The notes under the pieces: generated by a model
Told to the model about the DNA's origin: nothing
What the model saw: only the letters and a program-made list of their open reading frames with translations
Database searches by the model: none
Source of the DNA: Niastella caeni
Lineage (GTDB): Bacteria; Bacteroidota; Bacteroidia; Chitinophagales; Chitinophagaceae
Direction: 5' to 3'
Assembly (NCBI RefSeq): GCF_004834005.1
Contig: NZ_STFF01000004.1
Coordinates: 611,674 to 675,673, forward strand
Length of the DNA stretch: 64,000 nucleotides
Translations under genes and position numbers: made by a program
Shown: positions 8,473-16,857 of the stretch, in pieces
Layout of the letters: every line of letters begins with the position of its first letter
How positions within the stretch are numbered: position 1 is the stretch's first letter

Positions 8473-11400
8473 TTATTTAAACCGGCAGTCTATACCAATG
8501 TTATAAGTTTTGATGAGCGGGTAATTAGCCCCTTTGCCATCACCTAATTCAACATCCCACATTTTAAATTTGCTGAAAGTAGCCAGGTTGTAGCCAATGA
8601 AATAAATCCTGAAATTGGAGAGGCCTACTTTGTTAAACCAGTTCCGTTTGGCCAATGTGTAACTAAATTCTACATTCTGCAAGCGGATAAAGGCGCCGTT
8701 TTTCACCCACCAGGAGCTGGCTTCATAATTCATATTATCCGTACCGTAAGTAAGCCGCGGATAAAAAGCATGGGGATCGGGATTTTCAGGTGTCCACCGG
8801 TTCGTGATCTCTGTGAACAGGTTGCCCCTGGTACTACCGTGACTGAAAGGTTGCAATCCAGAGCCATTCGCGTATATATCCACTTTACTAATGCCTTTAA
8901 AAAAGGCGCCTAAAGAAAAACCTTTATAGCTAACGGTGGGGCCAAAACCATATACCATTTCAGGTATGGAGCCATACCCTATCGGGCCTTTATCCTTGTC
9001 ATTGATGATGCCGTCGGCGTTCAGGTCTTTGTATTTTATATCGCCGGGTTTATTTGTGCCTGTTTGATAAGGGCTGTTGGCAATTTCCTTATCATCGGTG
9101 AACAATCCAAGAGCGGTGAGGCCAAACCGTTGTCCCAGTTTACGGCCTATTACCTGTTGCCAGGGATAAGGCCAGGGCGCCATGGCATCATTGATCACGG
9201 TAGCCCTGTTCCAGGTAAAATTGCTGCGAAGGCCTACATCAAATTGACCTATTTTTTTATTGTATTCCAGGGTGGCGTCCACTCCTTTGTTGTGAATTTC
9301 GCCGAGGTTGCCCCAGGGCATGTTGCGCAAACCGAGGTATTGGGTAATATCGCCCCGCTGCCTGAAAATGCCGGTCCTTACTTCCCTGAACAGGTCGGCG
9401 GTAATGGAAAGGGCATTGTTCAGCATTTTTATATCTACGCCCAGGTTACTTTTATGGCTTTTCTCCCAGGTAACATCCACGCCATAATCGCCAATGTCGA
9501 GTCCGCTGATGTTGTTATTCATGGCTGTACCGTATGTATAACTGCCGTTGCCACCATCTACAGTAGAAATATATGCAAACCGGCGGCCGGTAATATTGGA
9601 GTTGCCTACCACCCCTGAAGAAAATCGAACTTTGAATAATTGAATGATGTTTGAAAGCGGTTCAAAAAAGCGTTCGTTGCTAGCTACCCAGCCTACACCA
9701 AAGGAAGGGAAAAATCCATATCGTTTGGCTGGTGCAAATGTTTCCGATCCGTTATAGCCAAAGTTTACTTCGGCCAGGTATCGTTTATCATATCCATAGG
9801 TTGCTCTGCCTGCGAGCCCCCGGTAGCGAAAAGGAATAGAAGACATGAAATCACCGGCAAACGCATTTACATAATCGCTTTGATTATATAATACCATGCC
9901 TGTTACATCATGTTTGCCAAAAGCATTGGCGTAATTAATTGCCGATTCGGTATAGAATCTCCTGTCGCCACCGTTTGATCTGTTATAACCCAGGTACGAC
10001 TGGCCTACCCTTGTTTGTTCTAACGCAAGATTGCCGGCAGAATCCCTTCCTGTTGCTATATATCCGTCAACTGTTTTTGTTCTGCTTATATCATGCGCGT
10101 TTTGATTATCAAATGAAAACATACTGGTAACGGAAAGCCCTTTTACTAAAAACCCCAGGTCCTGCGTAGCCCGTACATTCGACCACAACTGGCTTTTAAA
10201 TTCAGTTACATAGCCGCTTTGCGTTAACTGCGTATAAGGATTCCAGAGATCGCCGCTTCGTTGTTGCGCAAATAGGCCATTGGAGTATTTTGGCGGATGC
10301 ACGATCGGCGGCACCAGGGTGGTGAGCTCCCAGATACTGGACGCGCTGTTGCCCGGATAATTACCATTGGCGATGAAGCCTGAAGCGCCGAAATCGAGCT
10401 TCGTTGTTTTGGTAATTTTTAAGTTAAGGTTGGACGTGAAATTGAACCTTTTGTACCTTACTTCATAATTGTATTTCGATAGTTCATCTACTTTGTACAG
10501 TCCTGTTTCATCAAAATAGCTCAGTGACAAATAGTATAATGCATTTTCCGACCCGCCATTTACATTCAAATTGATCCTGCGGTTCTTTCCGGTCTTGTTG
10601 AACATTTCTTTAAACCAGTCAACGTTGGGATATAGATCAGGATCGCTGCCATCGGCTGTTTTTTGAATGGCTTCATTGGAATACAATGGGTTTACGGCTA
10701 AAGGATAACTGCTTTTATACGCCTCATTGGCCATCTTCATATAGGTAACCCCGTCTGCAAATTTGGGCACTTTTGTAAACTGGGTAATGCCCTGGTTAAA
10801 CTGGAAGTTTATGGTGGGTTTACCGGCTTTTCCTTTTTTAAGTGTAATGAGAATAACGCCATTGGCGCCCCGAACGCCATAAACCGCCGTTGCAGAAGCA
10901 TCCTTTAAGATACTGAAGCTGGCTATGTCCTCAGGATCAATATTATTAAACGATCTTTCTACCCCGTCTACCAAAACGAGCGGACTGCTGCTGTTGTTGG
11001 CAAAGGTAGAAATACCCCGTATCCATATATCGGCATTGTCGTATCCCGGTTCACCGCTGCGCTGCACTCCAATAATGCCGGCAATACGGCCGGTGATAAT
11101 GTTTGAAATATTAGCAACCGGCTGTTTTAATTCTTCGACCTTAATAGTAGTTTGAGCACCGATAGTAGTAATTTTTTTCTGTTGCCCGAAACCTATTACT
11201 ACCACATCGTTTAAACTGCCTGATGTACCCTCCAGCGTAACATTTATCACAATACGATCTGAGATGGTAAACTGTTGTGTGGTAAACCCTATATGTGAAA
11301 ACTCAATGATCTGGCCGGTATTAGCCTGTATGCTGTAATAGCCCTTTTCATCTGTAATGGCGCCTTTACCGGTAGAAAGGTTTTTTACGTTTACGCCCGA

Positions 11401-11865
11401 CACTTCTTTTCCTAACTGATCTTTTACCGTACCGGTGATATTTAGTTCTGCGTTTATTTCATTCGCAGTTGTTGCTTTGGCAGGTTTGGCTTTAATTAAA
11501 ATATAGCTTCCTTTCGGGTCGTAGGTTAATGCGGTAGCACTTAGTAACAGATCGAGGGTTTGCGCCACGCTACGCGTTCCCTTCAATAAATTCACTTTAT
11601 GATACGGCGTTATCAGATCTGCTTTGTAAACAAACCGGAAGCTGGTTGTACGCTCAATTTCTTTTAAAGCGTACTGCAGGCTTTTGCCTTTTACTTCGAG
11701 ACTGATCATTACGGTTGATACGTCCTGGCCCGGTGACCTTTTCGCCATTAATATGCCGGAACCTGTTAATATGATCAATAAGGTAAGAGTGCTACATCTC
11801 ATAAGCCAAATGATTGTGCTTACCGGAAGCGCCCTGATACCAGGGCCGGTATTTAAAAAAAGCAT
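8473..11865 (-). CDS. SusC/RagA TonB-linked outer-membrane transporter with N-terminal STN domain
   Basis: TonB-dependent importer of 1130 residues. After a long N-terminal signal region comes an STN (secretin/TonB short N-terminal) domain at ~50-125, then a carboxypeptidase-like/CarboxypepD_reg domain (~140-215), the plug with the SusC hallmark (VVVIGFGQQKKI ~220, SFSILKDASATAVYGVRGANGVI ~320) and a C-terminal beta-barrel ending in Phe-Lys. The STN domain is the signalling module that contacts a FecR-type anti-sigma factor, matching the fecR and ECF sigma genes directly upstream. ATGs further in (such as 11802) are possible starts; the long leader is usual for Chitinophagaceae SusC proteins, so the first ATG was kept. 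Confidence 0.95.
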   Translation of the reverse strand: MLFLNTGPGIRALPVSTIIWLMRCSTLTLLIILTGSGILMAKRSPGQDVSTVMISLEVKGKSLQYALKEIERTTSFRFVYKADLITPYHKVNLLKGTRSVAQTLDLLLSATALTYDPKGSYILIKAKPAKATTANEINAELNITGTVKDQLGKEVSGVNVKNLSTGKGAITDEKGYYSIQANTGQIIEFSHIGFTTQQFTISDRIVINVTLEGTSGSLNDVVVIGFGQQKKITTIGAQTTIKVEELKQPVANISNIITGRIAGIIGVQRSGEPGYDNADIWIRGISTFANNSSSPLVLVDGVERSFNNIDPEDIASFSILKDASATAVYGVRGANGVILITLKKGKAGKPTINFQFNQGITQFTKVPKFADGVTYMKMANEAYKSSYPLAVNPLYSNEAIQKTADGSDPDLYPNVDWFKEMFNKTGKNRRINLNVNGGSENALYYLSLSYFDETGLYKVDELSKYNYEVRYKRFNFTSNLNLKITKTTKLDFGASGFIANGNYPGNSASSIWELTTLVPPIVHPPKYSNGLFAQQRSGDLWNPYTQLTQSGYVTEFKSQLWSNVRATQDLGFLVKGLSVTSMFSFDNQNAHDISRTKTVDGYIATGRDSAGNLALEQTRVGQSYLGYNRSNGGDRRFYTESAINYANAFGKHDVTGMVLYNQSDYVNAFAGDFMSSIPFRYRGLAGRATYGYDKRYLAEVNFGYNGSETFAPAKRYGFFPSFGVGWVASNERFFEPLSNIIQLFKVRFSSGVVGNSNITGRRFAYISTVDGGNGSYTYGTAMNNNISGLDIGDYGVDVTWEKSHKSNLGVDIKMLNNALSITADLFREVRTGIFRQRGDITQYLGLRNMPWGNLGEIHNKGVDATLEYNKKIGQFDVGLRSNFTWNRATVINDAMAPWPYPWQQVIGRKLGQRFGLTALGLFTDDKEIANSPYQTGTNKPGDIKYKDLNADGIINDKDKGPIGYGSIPEMVYGFGPTVSYKGFSLGAFFKGISKVDIYANGSGLQPFSHGSTRGNLFTEITNRWTPENPDPHAFYPRLTYGTDNMNYEASSWWVKNGAFIRLQNVEFSYTLAKRNWFNKVGLSNFRIYFIGYNLATFSKFKMWDVELGDGKGANYPLIKTYNIGIDCRFK

Positions 11866-12103
11866 AATTTTAGTTTGGTTTTAAGCTGTGAGGAAGATCT
11901 GTTATGATTTGCTTTCAATTGTTTAAAATTCAACCATTGCAGCTTACTTGCCGGTATGCTGCAATAATCTTTGGGCCGTTGTGATTGCCTTCACAGCGGC
12001 CTTTTTTAATTGTACTATTTGACTATTCAGGTAGGCGCAGTTTTACTGTTGGGCATAAGCATCGTTTTGGTTGTATTGAAATTATTGTTTGAAACGAGAT
12101 CAT

Positions 12104-13405
12104 TTATTCACATCCCTTCCCGCTCAGCGTTATTGTACCATCTTTCATTTGCCATTTAATGTCATAATACGCGCCGATCACTTCCATCACCTGTTGTATG
12201 GTTTCTCCTTTTAAAAAGGATACGCTAACCCTGCATGTTGCTACTGGCGGGGTTTTAATAACAACACGTACATTAAACCATCGCTCTATGATTGGCGCCG
12301 CTTCGGCCATGGTGAGGTTATTGAAGATCAGTTCACCCTTCTTCCAGGCAATTACTTCGTTTACATTAATATCGTTTGTTACCTGTATGTTGCCATTCTT
12401 TTGTAATTGAGCCTGTTGGCCGGGAGAAAGAAGTTTATAGTTTATAGTTTTTGGTTTGTTGTTCTTCCCATTTTGGATTGCTGATTGTTCGTTGAAATGG
12501 CCGACTGCCGAAATCTTTACTTTGCCTTCGAGCAGGGTTGTTTTTATATTCTCATTAAATGCGTTGATATTGAAGTGCGTGCCCAATACTTCTACCCGGC
12601 CTCCGGCACCCCTTCCAGTGGAAGTAAGAATGTCAACAATAAAAGGGACCTTTCCTGATCCTTCGCCAGTTGGCTGAGTCAGGGGCGCCACTTCAAAATA
12701 GGCTTCACCGGTCATGTCAACGGCTCGTTCACTACTGCTAAATGCTGCCGGAAAACGAATGGCCGTGGCAGCATTGACCCAAACGTGACTCTCATCAGGC
12801 AATATCACTTCGTATTGTGAGCCCGGTGGTGTGGTAAGGTTGTTATAATGTAAAGTTTCGACTTCTTTATCGGAAGGATCGATTTTATAAACCAGTTGCC
12901 TGTTACTATATTTAATGATGGTGGCACTTCCCTGCCTGGCCAACTCACCATTGGGGACATCATCCAGTACAATCTCCGATCCGTTGGCTAAGGTGAGTAT
13001 GGCTTTGCCCATTTGGGCGGCCTTGTCATTTTTAAGTGGCGTAAGAAGAACTATATTTTTTTGCGCTGGCGTTTCTTTTTTATTTAAATACATAAAAGCC
13101 ACGCTCCCCAACGCCAGCACGAGAACCGCAGCGGCGGCTATTTTAAACCAGGTATATCGTTTTACAGGTTCTTGATGAACAGGCGCTGCTGCAATAATAT
13201 TGCTAAATAGGGCTTCTTTATCAAAGGTGGGTAATGTATCCGAATCGGTTATATTTTGCCAAATGTTTTGCAGCGAGTTGTGTAAGGTGTCATCATGCCC
13301 GGCTTCTTCTATTGCCTGCAATAGTTCAAGCAATTCCCTGCGGGTGCAATTATTGTTGGCGTATTGCATCAATAAATAATGCAATTGTTCCGGGCTTGTG
13401 CTCAT
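12104..13405 (-). CDS. FecR family anti-sigma factor
   Basis: Inner-membrane regulator of 433 residues that relays the SusC STN signal to the ECF sigma factor. The cytoplasmic N-terminus (~1-88, with HYLLMQYANNN and RRELLELL) should bind the sigma factor. One membrane helix lies at ~90-108 (IAAAAVLVLALGSVAFMYL). The periplasmic part holds the FecR domain (~195-300, LPDESHVWVNAATAIRFP and GEAYFEV) and a C-terminal DUF4974 domain (~360-430) that would meet the STN domain. An unusual Asn/Lys-rich insertion at ~315-325 is encoded by a low-complexity repeat word described separately. It lies 238 bases upstream of susC. Confidence 0.93.
   Translation of the reverse strand: MSTSPEQLHYLLMQYANNNCTRRELLELLQAIEEAGHDDTLHNSLQNIWQNITDSDTLPTFDKEALFSNIIAAAPVHQEPVKRYTWFKIAAAAVLVLALGSVAFMYLNKKETPAQKNIVLLTPLKNDKAAQMGKAILTLANGSEIVLDDVPNGELARQGSATIIKYSNRQLVYKIDPSDKEVETLHYNNLTTPPGSQYEVILPDESHVWVNAATAIRFPAAFSSSERAVDMTGEAYFEVAPLTQPTGEGSGKVPFIVDILTSTGRGAGGRVEVLGTHFNINAFNENIKTTLLEGKVKISAVGHFNEQSAIQNGKNNKPKTINYKLLSPGQQAQLQKNGNIQVTNDINVNEVIAWKKGELIFNNLTMAEAAPIIERWFNVRVVIKTPPVATCRVSVSFLKGETIQQVMEVIGAYYDIKWQMKDGTITLSGKGCE
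12431..12462. repeat. Intergenic-type repeat word inside fecR
   Basis: The stretch reads as degenerate copies of GTTTATAGTTTATAGTTTTTGGTTTG, the same word family that forms intergenic inverted repeats at 21419, 26062, 28622 and 30993. Here it lies in frame within fecR and encodes an Asn/Lys/Thr-rich linker (NNKPKTINYK) just before the conserved LLSPGQQA segment. Confidence 0.6.
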
Positions 13406-13531
13406 AATGGCAGTTGATTGTATCGTTAAAAGGGTAGTTTTGATCTCCCCTGATTAAAAGATGACGATGCAAAAACGATATCGTACTGCCATTGACAGGT
13501 TTTTTTTACATTTTTTTTTAGTTGAAGTATT

Positions 13532-14131
13532 TTAATGGAGCGAGATGCATGCCAAGAGCAGTAATAACGCTTCCGGATTAGGCTGCTGGCTGATGTGCTC
13601 CTTCACATGCTTTAATGTTTCGGAAAGATGATTTTTGACGGTACTCTTGGACAATTGCATGATCTCGGCTATTTCATCATGACTAAGTCCTTCATTCCTG
13701 CTTAAATGAAAGATCCTTTTTTTCTGTTCCGATAGCTGCTCCAGCGCCTCTTCAATTAAAAGCTGCAGCGCCGACGCATTTAATTTATCCTCTATGTTGT
13801 TATTATGTTCGGGTAACTGTGCCGATAATACACTAATTAAATGGGTTTCTTTTGCCAGCCGGCGCAGGTGATCGATCGTTTTGTTGCGGGCCATGGTAAA
13901 AATGTAGGCATCCAGAATAGCTACATCCGTCAACAGGGCTCGGTTTATCCAAAGCTTTACAAATATTTCCTGTACAACTTCTTCGGTTGCAGCTTTAGAT
14001 TTACATAATTTGAATATATAGGCCGACAAATGATTGAAATAGGCATCATACAAGGTCCTAAATGCTTTTTCATTCCCTTTAGCCACTTCTTTTAGCAGAA
14101 GCCCTTCCTCATATGACAATAAAACAGGCAA
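13532..14131 (-). CDS. ECF RNA polymerase sigma factor (sigma-70 family)
   Basis: A 199-residue extracytoplasmic-function sigma factor. Region 2 spans ~25-92 (FRTLYDAYFNHLSAYIFKL, EEVVQEIFVKLW, YIFTMARNKTIDHLRR) and region 4 ~128-180 (QKKRIFHLSRNEGLSHDEIAEIM, STVKNHL). Sigma regions 1.1 and 3 are absent, as expected. It is the first gene of the PUL with fecR 126 bases downstream, the standard sigma/anti-sigma/SusC order. It should switch the locus on when SusC engages its ligand. Confidence 0.95.
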   Translation of the reverse strand: MPVLLSYEEGLLLKEVAKGNEKAFRTLYDAYFNHLSAYIFKLCKSKAATEEVVQEIFVKLWINRALLTDVAILDAYIFTMARNKTIDHLRRLAKETHLISVLSAQLPEHNNNIEDKLNASALQLLIEEALEQLSEQKKRIFHLSRNEGLSHDEIAEIMQLSKSTVKNHLSETLKHVKEHISQQPNPEALLLLLACISLH

Positions 14132-14199
14132 TTTAATTAGTGGAGATTGTGAAGTTATTAAAATTAAAAGAAATGTTGTAAATGTATGGTTTTAGCAAA

Positions 14200-14286
14200 T
14201 CGACTTCACTCAGGATCTTTTGCTTTAATTCCACTTCGCCCGGGACTGTTAAGTGGCCGTTGGGTCCTGAGCCGGAGTAGAAGGAC
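14200..14286. repeat. Dispersed repeats between the sigma gene and purK
   Basis: Degenerate copies of the dispersed repeat lie at 14200-14217 (TCGACTTCACTCAGGATC) and 14264-14286 (GTCCTGAGCCGGAGTAGAAGGAC, with GTCCT/AGGAC inverted ends). Between them, at 14231-14256, CCACTT and AAGTGG form a further inverted pair. They separate the divergent PUL and purK units. Confidence 0.7.
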
Positions 14287-14299
14287 ACCTCTACTTCCC

Positions 14300-14307
14300 T
14301 ATCTTTG
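14300..14307 (+). promoter_or_regulatory. Putative -7 box of the purK promoter
   Basis: TATCTTTG matches the Bacteroidota primary-sigma -7 consensus TAnnTTTG exactly and lies 21 bases before the purK ATG. I see no clear -33 TTG at the usual distance, so the assignment rests on the -7 box and its position. Confidence 0.45.
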
Positions 14308-14328
14308 CGGCTAAACTAACCTGCAAAC

Positions 14329-15450
14329 ATGCAAAAAATTGGTATCCTTGGCGGCGGACAATTAGGTAGAATGTTATTACAGGCCGCAGCCAACTATCCC
14401 GTTGAAACTTTTGTGCTTGAAAACGACGAACAATGCCCCGCAGCCCATTTATGCCACCATTTTGTGAAAGGTGATATCCGCAATTTTGATGATGTGTACA
14501 ATTTTGGGAAAGGACTGGATGCCATTACCATTGAAATTGAATCGGTGAACGATGATGCCCTGGAAAAGCTGGAACAGGAAGGCGTAAAGGTATACCCCCG
14601 CCCTTCGGCCCTTCGCACCATAAAAAATAAAATACTCCAAAAAGAATTCTATAAAGAACAACAAATTCCTACCTCCTCATTTGTTGTTACCCAAAACCTG
14701 GCAGAACTAAAGGCCAATGCTGCATTCCTGCCTGCCGTACATAAAGTGGGCATTGGTGGTTATGATGGCCGGGGCGTGCAGGTGCTGCAAACCCCTGGCG
14801 ACCTCGATAAGGGTTTTGATGCACCGGCAGTGCTGGAAAAGATGGTTACCATTCACCGCGAAATATCCCAGATCATCGCTATTAATGAAAAAGGTGAAAC
14901 GGCCTTATATCCCCCGGTAGATATGATCGTGAATGCCCGCCTGAACCTGCTCGATTACCAGATCAGTCCGGCAGAGCTCACAGAAAAAGTATTATGGAAA
15001 GTAGAAGCCATATCGCTGGCTGTTGTTAAAGGATTAAAAAGCCCGGGCATTTTTGCAGTTGAGCTGTTTATTGATAAAGAAGGAAACGTGGTGGTAAATG
15101 AAACCGCACCGCGTGTTCATAACAGTGGGCATCATACGATTGAAGCCAATTACAGTTCGCAATTTGATATGTTGTGGCGCGTTATGTTGAACTATCCCTT
15201 AGGAAATACCGATCACATTTTACCCGCTGCTATCGTTAACCTGGTTGGCGCTGATGGGTTTGAGGGAGACGCTAAATACGAAGGACTAAACGAAGTGTTA
15301 CAAATGGACAACGTGTTTGTTCACCTCTATGGAAAAAAACAAACCAAGCCTGGCCGCAAGATGGGACATATAACTATCGTCAGTAAAGACAAACAGGATT
15401 TGACGTATAAAGCGAACAGGATTAAAAACATATTAAAAGTAGTGAGTTAA
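14329..15450 (+). CDS. purK: N5-carboxyaminoimidazole ribonucleotide synthase
   Basis: ATP-grasp enzyme of purine synthesis that carboxylates AIR to N5-CAIR with ATP and bicarbonate in the cytosol. The N-terminal GGGQLGRML is the nucleotide-binding turn of the family, KVGIGGYDGRGVQ (~140) is the ATP-grasp loop, and FAVELFIDKEG with NETAPRVHNSGHHT (~235-262) holds the metal-binding Glu/Asn residues. Length 373 aa is normal. Its partner purE lies about 6.5 kb downstream on the same strand, separated by an efflux operon and a four-helix gene, whereas the two are often adjacent in related bacteria. Confidence 0.96.
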   Translation: MQKIGILGGGQLGRMLLQAAANYPVETFVLENDEQCPAAHLCHHFVKGDIRNFDDVYNFGKGLDAITIEIESVNDDALEKLEQEGVKVYPRPSALRTIKNKILQKEFYKEQQIPTSSFVVTQNLAELKANAAFLPAVHKVGIGGYDGRGVQVLQTPGDLDKGFDAPAVLEKMVTIHREISQIIAINEKGETALYPPVDMIVNARLNLLDYQISPAELTEKVLWKVEAISLAVVKGLKSPGIFAVELFIDKEGNVVVNETAPRVHNSGHHTIEANYSSQFDMLWRVMLNYPLGNTDHILPAAIVNLVGADGFEGDAKYEGLNEVLQMDNVFVHLYGKKQTKPGRKMGHITIVSKDKQDLTYKANRIKNILKVVS

Positions 15451-15527
15451 CACCCTGTTCTGACTGCCGTTCATCTCTTTTTAATATTCAACCTTAGTTA
15501 AAACATTAATTTTGAGGGCGCAAGTAG

Positions 15528-15660
15528 CGTGAAACAGAAACCCCCGACTCGTTGGGGCAAGCTGTAAAACGTGAAATAGTTTCCGAAATTCGGGTGTACC
15601 GGTTTTTGGGAAACCTTCAATTAAGGGCTGCCTTTCACGTTTGCCGTTTGCCGTTTCACG
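15528..15660. repeat. Inverted word-repeat element, word GTGAAAC
   Basis: The left part carries CGTGAAACAGAAAC (15529-15541) and ACGTGAAATAG. The right part (15632-15660) is its complement, TTTCACGTTTGCCGTTTGCCGTTTCACG, built from tandem GTTTGCC/GTTTCAC words. The arms flank about 90 bases that include a CCCC...GGGG pair. The same GTGAAACGGCAAA word recurs at 55978 and 57908. It ends 22 bases before the efflux adaptor gene. Confidence 0.7.
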
Positions 15661-15682
15661 ATTTAAACTTTAAGACACTCAG

Positions 15683-16738
15683 ATGAACTGTAAAAGCCGG
15701 ATTGTATTTGGATTTATTCTGTCCATCATTTTTATTTCCTGCAAAAGCGAAAAAAAGGATAATGCTCCTGCAGCCCGTACCGGTGGTGGGGCCGACCGTC
15801 CCGTACAGGCAGAAGCGTTTATCGTTAAAACGAAATCGCTCAGCGAAAACCTCGAAATTCCCGGAACCCTGTTGCCTTTTGAAGAAACTGAGATCCGTCC
15901 CGAGATCTCGGGCCGTGTTATTGCATTAAATATTCCGGAAGGAAGTTTTGTACAAAAAGGAACGTTGCTTATCAAGTTGTTCGATAGCGATCTGCAGGCG
16001 CAGCTAAAAAAGTTACAGGTGCAGTTGGAGATTGCTCAGAAAACTGCCGAACGCCAGGAGGCATTGTTGAAGATCGAAGGCGTCAGCAAACAGGAAGTTG
16101 ACCTGAGCCAGTTACAGGTAAGCAACCTGAAGGCCGATATAGAATTGTTGAAAGTTGACATCGGCAAAACAGAGATCAGGGCGCCGTTTGCCGGTCGCAT
16201 CGGATTGAAGAGCATCAGTAATGGCGCATACATCACCCCTACTTCCCTGATAACTACTATTAGCCAGGTAAACCAGTTGAAACTGGAATTTTCCGTACCG
16301 GAAAAATACAGCGAAGACATGCGCAGAGGCAGACCGGTAAACTTTACGGTTGCCGGCAGTGATAATAAATTCACAGCTTCGATATTGGCCACCGAATCGA
16401 ACATTGAGGCCAATACGCGTACCTTAAAAGTGCGGGCGGTTGTGCAGGGTAAACATAATCTGCTGGTACCGGGCGCTTTTGCCAAAGTGAATTTACAATT
16501 GGGAAAGAACGATCATTCGCTCATCGTTCCTTCACAGGCCGTAATTCCGCAAGCACGTAATAAACGGGTGATCGTTTATAAAGGAGGCAAACCCGACTTT
16601 GCAGTGGTTACCACTGGCATTCGCGATTCATCGTATGTGCAGGTGCTGGATGGCGTGAACGAAGGAGATACAGTTATTACCACTGCTTTATTGACCATAC
16701 GCCCTGAAAGTAAAATTAAATTAACGAAAGTACAATAG
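15683..16738 (+). CDS. RND efflux periplasmic adaptor (membrane fusion protein), lipoprotein
   Basis: A 351-residue HlyD/AcrA-like adaptor that links an inner-membrane RND pump to a TolC channel. A signal sequence ends in the lipobox FISC (Cys ~20), so it is probably lipid-anchored. A split lipoyl domain flanks a short coiled-coil hairpin (~95-150, QLQVQLEIAQKTAERQEALLKIEGVSKQEVDLSQLQ). Lipoyl signatures are EIRPEISGRV (~73) and EIRAPFAGRIG (~162); the beta-barrel and membrane-proximal domains follow (LVPGAFAKVNL ~265, VIPSQAVIPQ). It is the first gene of the efflux operon, followed 119 bases later by the transporter. Confidence 0.93.
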   Translation: MNCKSRIVFGFILSIIFISCKSEKKDNAPAARTGGGADRPVQAEAFIVKTKSLSENLEIPGTLLPFEETEIRPEISGRVIALNIPEGSFVQKGTLLIKLFDSDLQAQLKKLQVQLEIAQKTAERQEALLKIEGVSKQEVDLSQLQVSNLKADIELLKVDIGKTEIRAPFAGRIGLKSISNGAYITPTSLITTISQVNQLKLEFSVPEKYSEDMRRGRPVNFTVAGSDNKFTASILATESNIEANTRTLKVRAVVQGKHNLLVPGAFAKVNLQLGKNDHSLIVPSQAVIPQARNKRVIVYKGGKPDFAVVTTGIRDSSYVQVLDGVNEGDTVITTALLTIRPESKIKLTKVQ

Positions 16739-16813
16739 CCGATTTTCATGAAATGAACTCTGTAAAATTTTAGAGCTATCATTCTGTTTGGCGATGAATT
16801 TTTATGGCGAATT

Positions 16814-16833
16814 CTCCCGAGAGCTATCGGGAG
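16814..16833. other. Small palindromic hairpin between adaptor and transporter genes
   Basis: CTCCCGA and TCGGGAG form a perfect 7-bp stem around the loop GAGCTA, 25 bases before the transporter ATG. No T-run follows, so it is not a typical terminator; it could tune expression within the operon or be a leftover repeat. Confidence 0.5.
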
Positions 16834-16857
16834 CCAAAATAAAATAGAAATTTTCAG

